NCBI GenBank assembly: GCA_024233865.1 | Contig: JACKPA010000003.1 | Location: forward strand, 310,001-374,000 | Source of the DNA: Leptospiraceae bacterium | GTDB taxonomy: Bacteria; Spirochaetota; Leptospiria; Leptospirales; Leptospiraceae | DNA: 64,000 bases | Direction: 5' to 3' | Shown: positions 9,474 through 18,366 of the stretch, piece after piece | How positions within the stretch are numbered: the first letter of the stretch is position 1 | Layout: the number at the start of each line of letters is the position of its first letter | Notes under the pieces: model-generated | What the model saw: the letters and a program-made list of their open reading frames with translations, nothing else | What the model was told of the DNA's origin: nothing | The model's database searches: none | Made by a program: the position numbers and the translations under genes

Positions 9474-11743
9474 GTAAGACGTTTTTTCGAGCAGCCAAGT
9501 TGGTTGCTTTACTTTTTTTTGTTCTTTTATCCTGTAAAAACACGCCAAAGCCAAGACCTAAAGATAATTCTTTGATTCGATTGATTGATATTTTGCCTTT
9601 TTCATCAGGCATTGAGCGTAGTCGAAGGGAGCGGGACTACTTACCCAATCATTGGAAGAAAAACCCTAACAGATATTCCAAATTACCAGTTGAACGGAGG
9701 TGGCAAAACGTTCAAATAACGTTTAATACGGACGAAAATCTTTATATAAACCATTCTCAAAACTCGATAGCTCTAGCACCAAATTCAAATTTGATCTTTG
9801 ATTTAAATGTTTCTAACTCCTACATAATGGAAACCGGTTCTGGAATTTTGAGTGCAACGCCTTACTCACAGGCAGAAGGGAAATTGGAAATCTATGTAGA
9901 TGAATCCCTAGTGTTTAGTAAGCAGTATTCTGATGAAAATTTGGAAAATTGGACAAAAGACAGATTCCCTCTGAAAAAAGGGAAAAAACTCGGCATATTT
10001 TGGGAATCGAAATCGTCGTATCTCTTTTTGGGAAATCCGATCTTATACCTTGAAAATTCTTATAAAAAACCAAACGTAATTTTGATCGTAATTGATGCGG
10101 TTAGAAGAGACGCTCTTGGTTTGTATGGTTGCAAAATTCCAACTTCTCCTAATTTGGACAAGCTCGCAAAAGAATCCATAGTATTTGAGAAAGCATTTGC
10201 CAATGCCAATTGGACAAAGCCTTCCATGATTTCTATGTTTCATGGGGATTATGCCGCCAATTTAGGGATTACTAATACGAGTTTTGAAGTTTATGATTCG
10301 GAAAAGCAACTCTACTATTCGGTCAAAACTCCGAATATCATCCGAATTTTACAAGATAAGGGATACTTTACGGCGAGTATTATGAACAACGTGTTTTTGT
10401 TGGAATATACGGGTGTTGGAGTTGATTTGGGATTCCAAGAACTTGTGCAAATAGGAAAAGATATAGACGATACTCCTCAGATTACAGAGGATTCGATTTC
10501 CTTTCTCCACAATAACCGGAATAAACAATTTTTTCTGCATATAAACTATAATACTCCTCATGGCTCTTATTCTCCACCCTTAGCCATTCTCAAACAACTA
10601 CGGAAAGAATCTAAAAATCACACTCATTTGGAACCATTTTTATTCCAATACTATGGTGAAATCCGGTATACAGACCAAGAAATCGGTTTGGTTTTGGATG
10701 CGATAAAACAGCTGGATTTGTACGACGATTCTTTTATCATCATTACGTCTGATCACGGAGAATTGTTTGGTGACCACCATACCTATGAATCCAATGGAAT
10801 TACGGGAGCAAAGTACGGACATGGTGAAACTCATTATGATGAAGAACTGATGATTCCTTTGATCATAAAACCACCTAAATTCTTATCCAAACATATACAA
10901 AGAAACAAGATTCCATACCAGTCTTCTCTTGTTTCACTTCTTCCTACAATGCTTGGCTTTTTGTCGATTCCCTATAACCCAAAAGATTACAAAGGTGTAG
11001 ATTATTCAAATTGTATTCTCAATGCGGAAATCAAGTGCCCTGTTGAAAAGGTAGTTTATTCGGAAGGTAGGCAATCCGAATCCATTCGAACTCCCCAATT
11101 CAAGTATATCAGACGTTTTCCCGGGTATTCCAATTATCATATAGAAAGGGCATTGGAGCCAAATGAATTGGAGGAACTCTATGACATGAGGAATGACCCT
11201 GAAGAAAATGAAAATCTTGTAGATTCCGAAGAACTTCTAAGCAAAGCTAGGAAGTTATTAAAAAAACATTCTTTGAACAAAAATAGCTTTCATATAAAAT
11301 TTCCTCCGAATGAGAAAGAAACCGAATATTCAATTGATCTTACGACTTTAGGAGGTATATACCAAGTAAGAGGTGAAGGATTGTCTATTTCTAACCTAAA
11401 AAAAAATAGTGTGAGCTTTACTTTTTCTCCTAGTCCTGCTTTTAGCGAAGTGGTTGTGGAAACAATTCGTCCAAGCTATGAAATTCAAATCTCAATTTAT
11501 CGAGACAGACAATTGCAAAAGTATAAAATTGGGAGATTGGGGTTGATCGGAAATCAGTTTACTAAAGTAGAAGATCCAAGACTTATTGCATCCAACTTTC
11601 AACCTTTTGCCTGGGAAACGTCCCAATACCCCTGGGTGTACAATGACTCCAAATTCTACCAAACAATTCCATCCCAAGACAAAGTAAGGCTTGGAAATGA
11701 AATCAAAAATATCTTAAAGAGTTGGGGCTATATTCATAAATAA
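9470..11743 (+). CDS. Sulfatase-fold lipoprotein (alkaline phosphatase superfamily)
   Basis: A 757-residue protein starting with TTG inside the upstream stop codon. The signal ends at Cys22 (VLLSC), so it is probably a lipoprotein. The catalytic domain (about 200-590) has NVILIVIDAVRRD (metal Asp), NWTKPSMISM at the nucleophile site, and TSDHGELFGDHH (metal Asp-His). The nucleophile is Thr in TKPS rather than the Cys/Ser of CxPSR, so a formylglycine-dependent sulfatase is unlikely; a phosphohydrolase or phosphotransferase fits better. A stretch near residue 50 (GIERSRRERD) is encoded by a repeat element. A C-terminal domain of about 130 residues is unassigned. Confidence 0.82.
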   Translation: MSKTFFRAAKLVALLFFVLLSCKNTPKPRPKDNSLIRLIDILPFSSGIERSRRERDYLPNHWKKNPNRYSKLPVERRWQNVQITFNTDENLYINHSQNSIALAPNSNLIFDLNVSNSYIMETGSGILSATPYSQAEGKLEIYVDESLVFSKQYSDENLENWTKDRFPLKKGKKLGIFWESKSSYLFLGNPILYLENSYKKPNVILIVIDAVRRDALGLYGCKIPTSPNLDKLAKESIVFEKAFANANWTKPSMISMFHGDYAANLGITNTSFEVYDSEKQLYYSVKTPNIIRILQDKGYFTASIMNNVFLLEYTGVGVDLGFQELVQIGKDIDDTPQITEDSISFLHNNRNKQFFLHINYNTPHGSYSPPLAILKQLRKESKNHTHLEPFLFQYYGEIRYTDQEIGLVLDAIKQLDLYDDSFIIITSDHGELFGDHHTYESNGITGAKYGHGETHYDEELMIPLIIKPPKFLSKHIQRNKIPYQSSLVSLLPTMLGFLSIPYNPKDYKGVDYSNCILNAEIKCPVEKVVYSEGRQSESIRTPQFKYIRRFPGYSNYHIERALEPNELEELYDMRNDPEENENLVDSEELLSKARKLLKKHSLNKNSFHIKFPPNEKETEYSIDLTTLGGIYQVRGEGLSISNLKKNSVSFTFSPSPAFSEVVVETIRPSYEIQISIYRDRQLQKYKIGRLGLIGNQFTKVEDPRLIASNFQPFAWETSQYPWVYNDSKFYQTIPSQDKVRLGNEIKNILKSWGYIHK
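9605..9634 (+). repeat. TTCGACTACGCTCA-family repeat inside the sulfatase-like gene
   Basis: The stretch ATTGAGCGTAGTCGAAGGGA (9611-9630) is a copy, in reverse orientation, of the repeat clustered at 24.9-25.6 kb. Here it lies in frame near codons 47-55, between the lipoprotein signal and the first structured region, and encodes IERSRRE. The open frame continues on both sides. Confidence 0.7.
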
Positions 11744-11844
11744 CATGAATTTTGTTCAAGCAATTTAATTCCATAATTATGAAATAATGAAAAAAAGCTT
11801 TTAAATATTATAATGTAAATTTTTAATTACCTAGAGGGGATACT

Positions 11845-12270
11845 ATGGCTAGAATTGATATTGAACTACCAGAAAAATTTATTTATTCCACATCCGTTTA
11901 TATTCGCAAAAATGATGTTACCGAAGGAATTCACGTTGCGTTTGATACCATGTGGAATTTGGTCAGAGAAGCTCATCATAATTTTCTTGTTGATGTCGGT
12001 TTTACCTTAACAGACATCAACGGAACAGGGCTAGTTTTTACAAATGGACTAATTGTTTACCAATCCGAGGTTTCTGCCGGAGATACATTGTTATACGAAA
12101 TTGCTTTGGACAATTTTACGGAAAAGTCATGTGAATATTTTTTTAAAATTTCGCAAAAAGACTCAAAGAAACCGGTTGCCAAGGTGAGGATCACTATATT
12201 ATTTTTTGACTATAAAACAAAAAAAGCGTGTGCTGTTCCAAAAGAATTTATTGAATTATCAAAAAAATAG
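11845..12270 (+). CDS. Hotdog thioesterase, 4-hydroxybenzoyl-CoA thioesterase-like
   Basis: A 141-residue single hotdog domain, cytoplasmic. FIYSTSVYIRKNDVTEGIHVAFDTMWNLVREAHHNFLV resembles the first strand and catalytic helix region of FcbC/YbgC-like thioesterases, and VYQSEVSAGDTLLYEI the next strand; the usual catalytic Asp position is not clear. It would hydrolyse a small or aromatic acyl thioester. The ATG at 11845 has AGAGGGGA upstream. It lies 9 nt before the first of two SDR genes, so a shared short pathway on an acyl or hydroxyacyl substrate is likely. Confidence 0.7.
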   Translation: MARIDIELPEKFIYSTSVYIRKNDVTEGIHVAFDTMWNLVREAHHNFLVDVGFTLTDINGTGLVFTNGLIVYQSEVSAGDTLLYEIALDNFTEKSCEYFFKISQKDSKKPVAKVRITILFFDYKTKKACAVPKEFIELSKK

Positions 12271-12279
12271 AGGTTTTTT

Positions 12280-13038
12280 ATGGAAGAATTTAAAGATAAA
12301 GTAGTATTTATAAGCGGAGGAAGTACGGGTTTAGGCAAAGCAGTGGCGATAGCCTTTGCAAAACAAAAAGCAAAGTTGATTCTAACGTGTCGAAGGGTCG
12401 AAAGGGCAAAAGAACTTGTAGATTATATTCAAAAGGAATTAGGGACAGAAGTGCTGATCGAGTCTTGTGATGTCTCTAAAAGCGATCAAGTAGAAAAAGT
12501 GATAAACCTCGGAGCAAGCAGATTCGGACAGATTAATTATGCAGTGAATAACGCCGGAATTGTAGGAGAGGCAAAAACTTTAGACAATTATTCCGAGGAA
12601 ATCTGGGACAAAGTGGTGAATACAAATCTAAAAGGCACATTTTTGTGTATGAAATATCAAATTCCCCACCTCTTGAAACAAAAAAATAGTGCCATTGTGA
12701 ACATTTCTTCCGTTATGGGCTTAGTAGGAACTCCCTTTTTAATGGCACCTTATTCCGCAACAAAACATGGGATAATCGGACTCACAAAAAGTGTCGCAAT
12801 CGAATACGGTTCCAAGGGACTACGAATCAATGCGGTATGTCCGGGAGTAATCAAAACCGAGTCTTATGAAAAAATGTTTGATGCAAAAGCTCAGGGAGAG
12901 CTCGAAAAGCTTCATCCAACCAAAAGAGTAGCCTTACCGGAAGAAGTAGCCAATGCCGTTTTATGGTTGTGCAGTTCATATTCTTCTTTTATTACCGGCT
13001 CTGCGATAACGGTAGACGGTGGATACACAGCACAATAG
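12280..13038 (+). CDS. SDR family NAD(P)-dependent oxidoreductase
   Basis: A 252-residue classical short-chain dehydrogenase. It shows the TGxxxGxG-type loop as GGSTGLGKA (10-18), the structural NNAGIVG, the catalytic Ser in NISSVMG, the YSATK motif (YSATKHG, about 158-164) and CPGVIKT after it. It probably acts on a hydroxy/keto group; cofactor and substrate are not determinable. The first gene of a tandem SDR pair that looks like a duplication, preceded by a thioesterase. Confidence 0.9.
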   Translation: MEEFKDKVVFISGGSTGLGKAVAIAFAKQKAKLILTCRRVERAKELVDYIQKELGTEVLIESCDVSKSDQVEKVINLGASRFGQINYAVNNAGIVGEAKTLDNYSEEIWDKVVNTNLKGTFLCMKYQIPHLLKQKNSAIVNISSVMGLVGTPFLMAPYSATKHGIIGLTKSVAIEYGSKGLRINAVCPGVIKTESYEKMFDAKAQGELEKLHPTKRVALPEEVANAVLWLCSSYSSFITGSAITVDGGYTAQ

Positions 13039-13046
13039 GTGAATAC

Positions 13047-13802
13047 ATGAAAGATAAAGTCGTACTGATTATGGGTGGAACCGCTGGTCTTGGAAAAATA
13101 ATGGCTTTGAAGTTTCACTCTTTAGATAGCAAGGTTATAATTACCGGAAGGCGAGAAAATGAGGGGAAACAAATTTCTTCTACCCCTTTATTACCTGGTA
13201 ATCCGATTCATTTCATAAAATGCGATGTTTCCAATGCCGTAAATGTTAAGCAGGTTTTAGATGAAGTTATAAAAAAGTATGGAAGGTTGGATGTTGCCAT
13301 CAACAATGCAGGAATTTTAGGGAAAAGTTGCAAAATTGTTGATTGTCCGGAAGAAGACTGGGATAAAATTGCAAACATTAACTTAAAGGGCACATTCTTA
13401 TGTATGAAGTATGAAATTGAAAAAATGATTCCTAAGGGAGGAGTTATTTTGAATATTTCTTCCATTTCCGGAATCAATGGCTATCCCTATAATTCACCTT
13501 ATGCAGCTACAAAACACGGAGTAAATGGCTTAACAAAATCTGCCGCTTTAGAATTTGGAGATAAAAATATTCGAATTAATTCGATATGCCCCGGAGCAAT
13601 CCTAACTGAGATGCTTGAGGAATTGTTTGTATCAACAGGACAACCTGAACTGGCTAAAAACAACGTTATCAAACACCATCCCATAAATAGGTTATCTACT
13701 CCGGAAGAAGTTGCAGATACTTGCATTTGGCTTTGTAGTCCGGAAGCCTCCTTTATAAACGGAGCCGTTATCCCGGTAGACGGAGGATGGTCATCCAAAT
13801 AA
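13047..13802 (+). CDS. SDR family NAD(P)-dependent oxidoreductase, second of a tandem pair
   Basis: A 251-residue classical SDR. The ATG at 13047 has AGGTGAA upstream and begins MKDKVVLIMGGTAGLGK; a longer frame runs back into the previous gene and is not needed. Motifs: GGTAGLGK, NNAGILG, NISSISG and YAATKHG. The sequence KGTFLCMKYEIE closely parallels the upstream paralogue, so the two arose by duplication and may have split substrate range. Ends NGAVIPVDGGWSSK, a typical SDR C-terminus. Confidence 0.9.
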   Translation: MKDKVVLIMGGTAGLGKIMALKFHSLDSKVIITGRRENEGKQISSTPLLPGNPIHFIKCDVSNAVNVKQVLDEVIKKYGRLDVAINNAGILGKSCKIVDCPEEDWDKIANINLKGTFLCMKYEIEKMIPKGGVILNISSISGINGYPYNSPYAATKHGVNGLTKSAALEFGDKNIRINSICPGAILTEMLEELFVSTGQPELAKNNVIKHHPINRLSTPEEVADTCIWLCSPEASFINGAVIPVDGGWSSK

Positions 13803-14030
13803 CCCATGGACTCTGTTTTAGAAATTCCGAAAATAACGCCCACTTGTATCTCGCTGTTTTTGCAGATAGTCGCCCCTTTTCAACTAAAATACTAACTGCT
13901 TTTCGTAGACCCGCTTTTTGGTCGTTTTGTCCTCTTTCTTGGTTGTTTCGGATAAAAATTCTATCACCAAATTCGGAACCAAACCTTCTTCCCACACGAC
14001 CCAACTCTATACGATTTGAGCAGCTTAATA
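13803..14030 (-). pseudogene. Remnant of a Uma2-family (DUF820) nuclease
   Basis: On the minus strand one frame from about 14020 to 13920 reads SWVVWEEGLVPNLVIEFL and continues SETTKKEDKTTKKRVYEKQ before a stop. This is the central core of Uma2 proteins (xPDLVIEFLSxxT...YE), including the acidic and Glu residues of their PD-(D/E)XK centre. No start, no N-terminal half and no intact C-terminus are present. An ATG at 14101 opening MIVFAPTSESG resembles the start of the Uma2 gene at 37230, which would imply an internal deletion, but that link is weak. Confidence 0.6.
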
Positions 14031-14108
14031 ACTGGAACTTGGTTTAATCAAAAACGCCTTTCTTTTAACCCGCTTTCTGAAGTTGGTGCAAATACTATCA
14101 TGTCCCCT

Positions 14109-15395
14109 CTACTTTGCAACTCCGTCTAAGAGCTTGACTGTCCAGTGTTCACTTAAAGAATCAGGATGATTGTTGATTTCAATTTGAGCTGCTTTTTTTG
14201 ATCTTTTACCGGTTGAATTCAGAATATCTTTTTTTAGATTTTTAACCTTGGTTTCTCCGTTTTCTTTGCTAAGTAAAAAAATCGACTCTGGAATTTCTGC
14301 AAAACTATCTATGACATGAGTGGAGTGAGTTGTAATAATAACCTGAATACCTCTTAAATTTGCCATTTCCAAAATCATGTCCATAAAACTCTTGATTTTT
14401 AACGGATGAATTCCTTTTTCCGGTTCTTCTAACAAAATCAATTTCGGAGGTTCCGGCTGATAAATAATGGAAAGAAGAGCCAATATATAAAGACAGCCTT
14501 CGGAAAGTTCGGAAGCCCAATACGTATGACCATGAACATCAGCAAGCCCGATTTTTTTGAATGTATAGTTCGGATATTCCCTTTTCAAAGGGCTTCCTTT
14601 GTCTACTTCCTCATATTCAAACCGTATGTCTATAAATTCATTTGTAAACTGGTATAAATCCGATTTAATCTTTTCAAAAATTTTTGGATAACTATCCCTA
14701 ATAATATCCAAATAAGAAGTTAAATTCGAAGCGTCCGAAAATATAACTTTATCACCTGTCAAAGGATACGGAGTGCGAATGGAATCGGGGTCTATTTTAT
14801 AAATTATCGGAGATAAAGAAGATATAAAATTTTCAAATTCAAAAAGGTTTTTTTCATCAAAATTGTCTTTATAGTAAGAATGATAATAGCAATATTCCGA
14901 ACCAACATGACCATGCTTGTAATAAACCGAATTCATAATTTTTAGGTATGCTTCGCCCAGATAATCATTAATGGAAGAAAAATAAATTTTATGAAAATTA
15001 AGCCTGTTTTTAACTTCGCCAAATAGGTAGTTTGTTTCTTTAATATTATGTTTTAACTTATAGTAATCTGTGGGAGTTAGCGTATTTCCAACTAATTTCA
15101 GAAAATGAGGGATTGTATCAAAATCATAAATTTCTATTCGGAAAATATAGATAGATTCTTTATCAGAGTATAAGGTTAAAGCTATAGGACAATCTTTATT
15201 CTCTAAATCCTTATTTTTTTTGAAATTCTCAGAACTAGACTGACCAGATAAAACTTCTCCAAAAAAGTTAATTGCTTCTAGTATGTTTGTTTTTCCAGAA
15301 TTATTTGGACCAACAAGAAGGTTTACATCTTTGAGATCAAACTCAATATCCTTAATACTTTTATAATTTTGAATTCTAATTTTATTAATATTCAT
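14109..15395 (-). CDS. AAA family ATPase, SMC/OLD-like (AAA_15/AAA_21 type)
   Basis: A 428-residue ABC-type ATPase starting at the ATG at 15395 (MNINKIRIQNYKSIKDIEF); the frame extends further 5' without need. Walker A is GPNNSGKT (about 29-36); the signature-like LSEGCLYILALLSI is followed by Walker B LILLEEPEKGIHP and the H-loop TTHSTHVID. The layout is that of RecF/OLD-like stand-alone ATPases with a short coiled middle. The C-terminus is too short for a TOPRIM nuclease domain. Such proteins often belong to defence modules, but no nuclease partner is adjacent. A pseudogene lies downstream. Confidence 0.85.
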   Translation of the reverse strand: MNINKIRIQNYKSIKDIEFDLKDVNLLVGPNNSGKTNILEAINFFGEVLSGQSSSENFKKNKDLENKDCPIALTLYSDKESIYIFRIEIYDFDTIPHFLKLVGNTLTPTDYYKLKHNIKETNYLFGEVKNRLNFHKIYFSSINDYLGEAYLKIMNSVYYKHGHVGSEYCYYHSYYKDNFDEKNLFEFENFISSLSPIIYKIDPDSIRTPYPLTGDKVIFSDASNLTSYLDIIRDSYPKIFEKIKSDLYQFTNEFIDIRFEYEEVDKGSPLKREYPNYTFKKIGLADVHGHTYWASELSEGCLYILALLSIIYQPEPPKLILLEEPEKGIHPLKIKSFMDMILEMANLRGIQVIITTHSTHVIDSFAEIPESIFLLSKENGETKVKNLKKDILNSTGKRSKKAAQIEINNHPDSLSEHWTVKLLDGVAK

Positions 15396-15599
15396 GATTA
15401 TACCCCGGATAGCACCCCTATCCTCGTGGTTATTAAGACAATATAAAATGATTTTGTATTCAACTGTCAAATTATTTTTACCAAATTTTCATAAAACTAC
15501 AGCACTAATTTGAGAATTAAACGCAAAAAAATAATTATCTTTGAAAATTTTATATTTTCTAAATTGTTATTATATATCATACACATAAAAAGGTAAAAC

Positions 15600-15953
15600 A
15601 TGATTCACGATTTAACAGATGAGCAAAAAATGTGGTTTGGAACGATGATTACCATGGCATCCACTGGCAAAAAAGAGAGTAATGTGCTTAATCAGATTGA
15701 AGAAGGTTTTTCGCTATCCGAAACGGCTCGCCAAGAAATTTTGAAAATGTTAGAAAACCCTCCTAATTTGGATTATTTGTCGAGTTTAGCCAAAACAGAG
15801 GAAGACAAAATAGGTATGTTTGCAATTGCACTACAAATTTTTAGCACAACTCCCAATGATAGAGCAAGTCATATACTAGATGATTTTTCTTTTGTCTTGA
15901 ATCTAACCGAAGATGATGTATTTAAAGCTTATATTATGGCTGGTTTATCATGA
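15600..15953 (+). CDS. Small helical protein, possibly TerB-like
   Basis: A 117-residue all-helical acidic protein with no signal or membrane segment. MIHDLTDEQKMWFGTMITMA opens a helix of the kind seen in TerB-fold proteins, and the later KTEEDKIGMFAIALQIFS is compatible. This assignment rests on pattern only. The gene is preceded by an AT-rich region and followed by convergent genes on the other strand. Confidence 0.5.
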   Translation: MIHDLTDEQKMWFGTMITMASTGKKESNVLNQIEEGFSLSETARQEILKMLENPPNLDYLSSLAKTEEDKIGMFAIALQIFSTTPNDRASHILDDFSFVLNLTEDDVFKAYIMAGLS

Positions 15954-16084
15954 AGTAAAACAGGCTTTTTCACCTGTAAGAAACTTTATGATTACAGCCA
16001 AAATACATATATTTGCCTAAGATGTGTATCATCAAATTAATTTGATATTTTTTTAACGTCAGTTCGATATAATGTAATTTTTAT

Positions 16085-16113
16085 GTAGGGGCCACGATGC
16101 ATCGCACCCCTAC
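16085..16113. repeat. GTAGGGG...CCCCTAC palindromic repeat, intergenic
   Basis: Arms GTAGGGG (16085-16091) and CCCCTAC (16107-16113) flank the perfect palindrome CGATGCATCG (16095-16104). It lies between convergent genes. The outer arms match those of the repeats found in the ACP linkers at 49.2-50.9 kb. It may fold as a hairpin and aid transcription termination, although no T-run follows. Confidence 0.7.
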
Positions 16114-16132
16114 TTTAACAATAGGAATTCGA

Positions 16133-17128
16133 TTAACTGAAAAATCTTTTTATCACTTCATCAGGTAATTTCTGACCAGTAATTTTTCCTTTTTGTAAAT
16201 GCTCCCAAAATTCTCTGTAAGTTGCTCTGTCGTGCAATTCACCGTCAAACTGAATTGGACCCCAATCAGCATCTTGAGCCGCCATCAATACTTTGTATGA
16301 TTTTTCCAAACCAACGCTATAATCCGGAGTCATTGCATCTAAAATTGCTTGAATTTGAGTCGGATAAATCGACCACATTCTTAAAAATCCAAATTCATCT
16401 CTTGCCCTCTTAGCATCTTGGTAAGTTTGGTATGGATTTTTTAAATCTAAAGTAACATTATGAGCCGGAATAATACCATTTCCCAAAGCTGCTGCTACAA
16501 CAGTCGCTTTTGCACTTCGTATTAAAACGTGATCAAACTGACCTGGGCTTTTCATATTGGTTTTAGGTATTGCACCATGGTGTCCAGATATAAAGTCCAT
16601 AAGACCAAAATCCAATACTTGTAGCCATGGTAATCTTGCAATTACTTCTACATCAAAAAGAGCTCCATGAGTTTCAATCAAAACGTGAATAGGAATTTCT
16701 CTGGTAATTCCAGCCTTTTTACAAGCGTTTTGGATATACTGGATCATCTCTTCTACTTGGGTTGCTCTTGTTGATTTAGGAATCGTTATATAGCTAACTA
16801 TATTTCCGGCACCTGGTATGAGAATATCAACATCCTGCTTCCAATATTGATTTGAATAATCATGGATCCGAACTCCACTCATTTTATGTTTATTTAGCTC
16901 AGAATTTAAAACTCGGACAATCATTTCGATATGTGCTTTTTCCTGACCTGTCTGGGCACCATCTTCACAATCCATTGTAATATCGAACAATCCACCCATT
17001 TTGTTTTGGTTTTCGAGTGCTTTTGTGATCATTTTTTCCGAACCAGCAAAGTGCTCACAAGCTGGTATAATTGGTGTTGGTTTTTCTCCACTGAAAAGCG
17101 CTTCTTTTGGATGTTTTAAATTTGCCAT
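16133..17128 (-). CDS. HpcH/HpaI aldolase / CitE-like acyl-CoA lyase
   Basis: A 331-residue TIM-barrel protein of the CitE/malyl-CoA lyase superfamily. FDITMDCEDGAQTGQE supplies the N-terminal acidic metal region, VRIHDYSN the Arg-containing strand, IPIHVLIETHGALFDV the metal-binding Glu, and LQVLDFGLMDFISGHHGAI the downstream Asp. It would cleave or form a C-C bond at a short acyl-CoA such as malyl- or citramalyl-CoA, with Mg2+. It is longer than CitE and lies near the malyl-CoA lyase length. It is followed 76 nt upstream by the carbamoyltransferase gene on the same strand. Confidence 0.85.
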   Translation of the reverse strand: MANLKHPKEALFSGEKPTPIIPACEHFAGSEKMITKALENQNKMGGLFDITMDCEDGAQTGQEKAHIEMIVRVLNSELNKHKMSGVRIHDYSNQYWKQDVDILIPGAGNIVSYITIPKSTRATQVEEMIQYIQNACKKAGITREIPIHVLIETHGALFDVEVIARLPWLQVLDFGLMDFISGHHGAIPKTNMKSPGQFDHVLIRSAKATVVAAALGNGIIPAHNVTLDLKNPYQTYQDAKRARDEFGFLRMWSIYPTQIQAILDAMTPDYSVGLEKSYKVLMAAQDADWGPIQFDGELHDRATYREFWEHLQKGKITGQKLPDEVIKRFFS

Positions 17129-17204
17129 TCAATTTTCCTTCTTATATTTAAAATTGCCTTAACTACATAACCATTAAAAACGCTTTATAGGTAAATCTAA
17201 ATTT

Positions 17205-18140
17205 TTATGTAATGTTCAATAAGGTTAAAATGATCGCTTTTTGAGCGTCCAAACGATTTTCTGCCTGTGGAAATACAATGGATCTATCACTTAAAACTAC
17301 ATCTCTGGTGATTTCGTAACCGGAGTGAATAGGCATATCATGCATAACAAAAGCTCTTGTGTGCTTTAAAACTTCAGAATTGATTTGATAGGGTATCATG
17401 GTCTTGATTCTTTCTTCTTTCATTTTTTGAGAAGCCGGATCGTTAAAAAATTCCATATCTACCCATGTATCGGTGTAGATGTAATCAGCGTCTTTAATGG
17501 CTTTGTGTAAATCATTTTCCCAGGTTAAAGTCTTTTTCTCCATAGCTTTATCTATGATAGATTGGATTTTTATATTAGGATTTGACAAGAGGGGAGTGAC
17601 TAAAGTCAAATGCACCCCACAAGCAGCTGTAACGGCGATTAAAGAATTTACCACATTATTGTGCACTCCGATATAACACAAACGCATGCCTTTTAATTTT
17701 CCGGCATGCAACTTAATTGTTAGCATATCTGCCAAAGCTTGGCAAGGATGGAATAAATTGCAACATCCGTTGATCAAAGGGACGCTACAACCGGATTTTA
17801 AAGTAAGCAAGTCTTCGTGTTTTTTTAATCTTGCCATAATTATGGATACATTTCGGGACAAATATTTAGCCTCCAGATCGATATCCGAAAGCTGAAAATT
17901 GGAAGTCATCCAATCCATATAAATTGCGTGTCCGCCCATTTCAGTCATTCCAGCCTCAAAAGAAACCCTGGTTCTTGTGGATGTCTTCTGAAATAGCATT
18001 GCCATGGAACGTCCTCTCATGTGCCCGGAAAAAAAAGCTCGATTTTCTTTGACGTAAACTGCCAAATCTATTATTTTTATAATATCTTCATCTGACCAAT
18101 TATCCCAAGTTATCAGATGATTTACTTCTTTTGAAAACAT
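17205..18140 (-). CDS. argF: Ornithine carbamoyltransferase homologue with altered HCLP motif
   Basis: A 311-residue carbamoyltransferase. The carbamoyl-phosphate site is intact: KTSTRTRVSFE (about 52-62) and LFHPCQALADM. The substrate-binding HCLP motif reads HDMPIHSGYEI, with Asp in place of the Cys that contacts ornithine and Met for Leu. The expected role is citrulline synthesis for arginine, but the change leaves open another amine acceptor. Length and the domain order match OTCases rather than aspartate carbamoyltransferase. No other arg gene is adjacent. Confidence 0.78.
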   Translation of the reverse strand: MFSKEVNHLITWDNWSDEDIIKIIDLAVYVKENRAFFSGHMRGRSMAMLFQKTSTRTRVSFEAGMTEMGGHAIYMDWMTSNFQLSDIDLEAKYLSRNVSIIMARLKKHEDLLTLKSGCSVPLINGCCNLFHPCQALADMLTIKLHAGKLKGMRLCYIGVHNNVVNSLIAVTAACGVHLTLVTPLLSNPNIKIQSIIDKAMEKKTLTWENDLHKAIKDADYIYTDTWVDMEFFNDPASQKMKEERIKTMIPYQINSEVLKHTRAFVMHDMPIHSGYEITRDVVLSDRSIVFPQAENRLDAQKAIILTLLNIT

Positions 18141-18366
18141 GTAATTATTATCGGTTTATTAGGTGTTCTGAATAATTAATATTATCCTTCTTTTTTTGAA
18201 TCACATTTTCAAAAATCAAAAGAGAATTGTTTCTAATAGAAAATTTGGAAATTGATTTTAGATACTTCTATTGGAAATTATTTAAAGGTTAGATAATTTT
18301 TGTCTTTTAAACGAATGAGTCTTATTCGTAATAGTTATAAAAAAAGAAATTAGTTGGTAGTATACT

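Noticed and set aside
9470..11743. A classical arylsulfatase assignment
   Set aside because: The Cys/Ser of the CxPSR motif is Thr (TKPSM), so formylglycine chemistry is unlikely.
12963..13046. An N-terminal extension of the second SDR into the first SDR gene
   Set aside because: The ATG at 13047 has an SD and matches the normal SDR N-terminus; the extension is the shadow of the upstream gene.
13787..14047. An 86-codon plus-strand frame after the second SDR gene
   Set aside because: It overlaps the Uma2 remnant, which reads better on the other strand.
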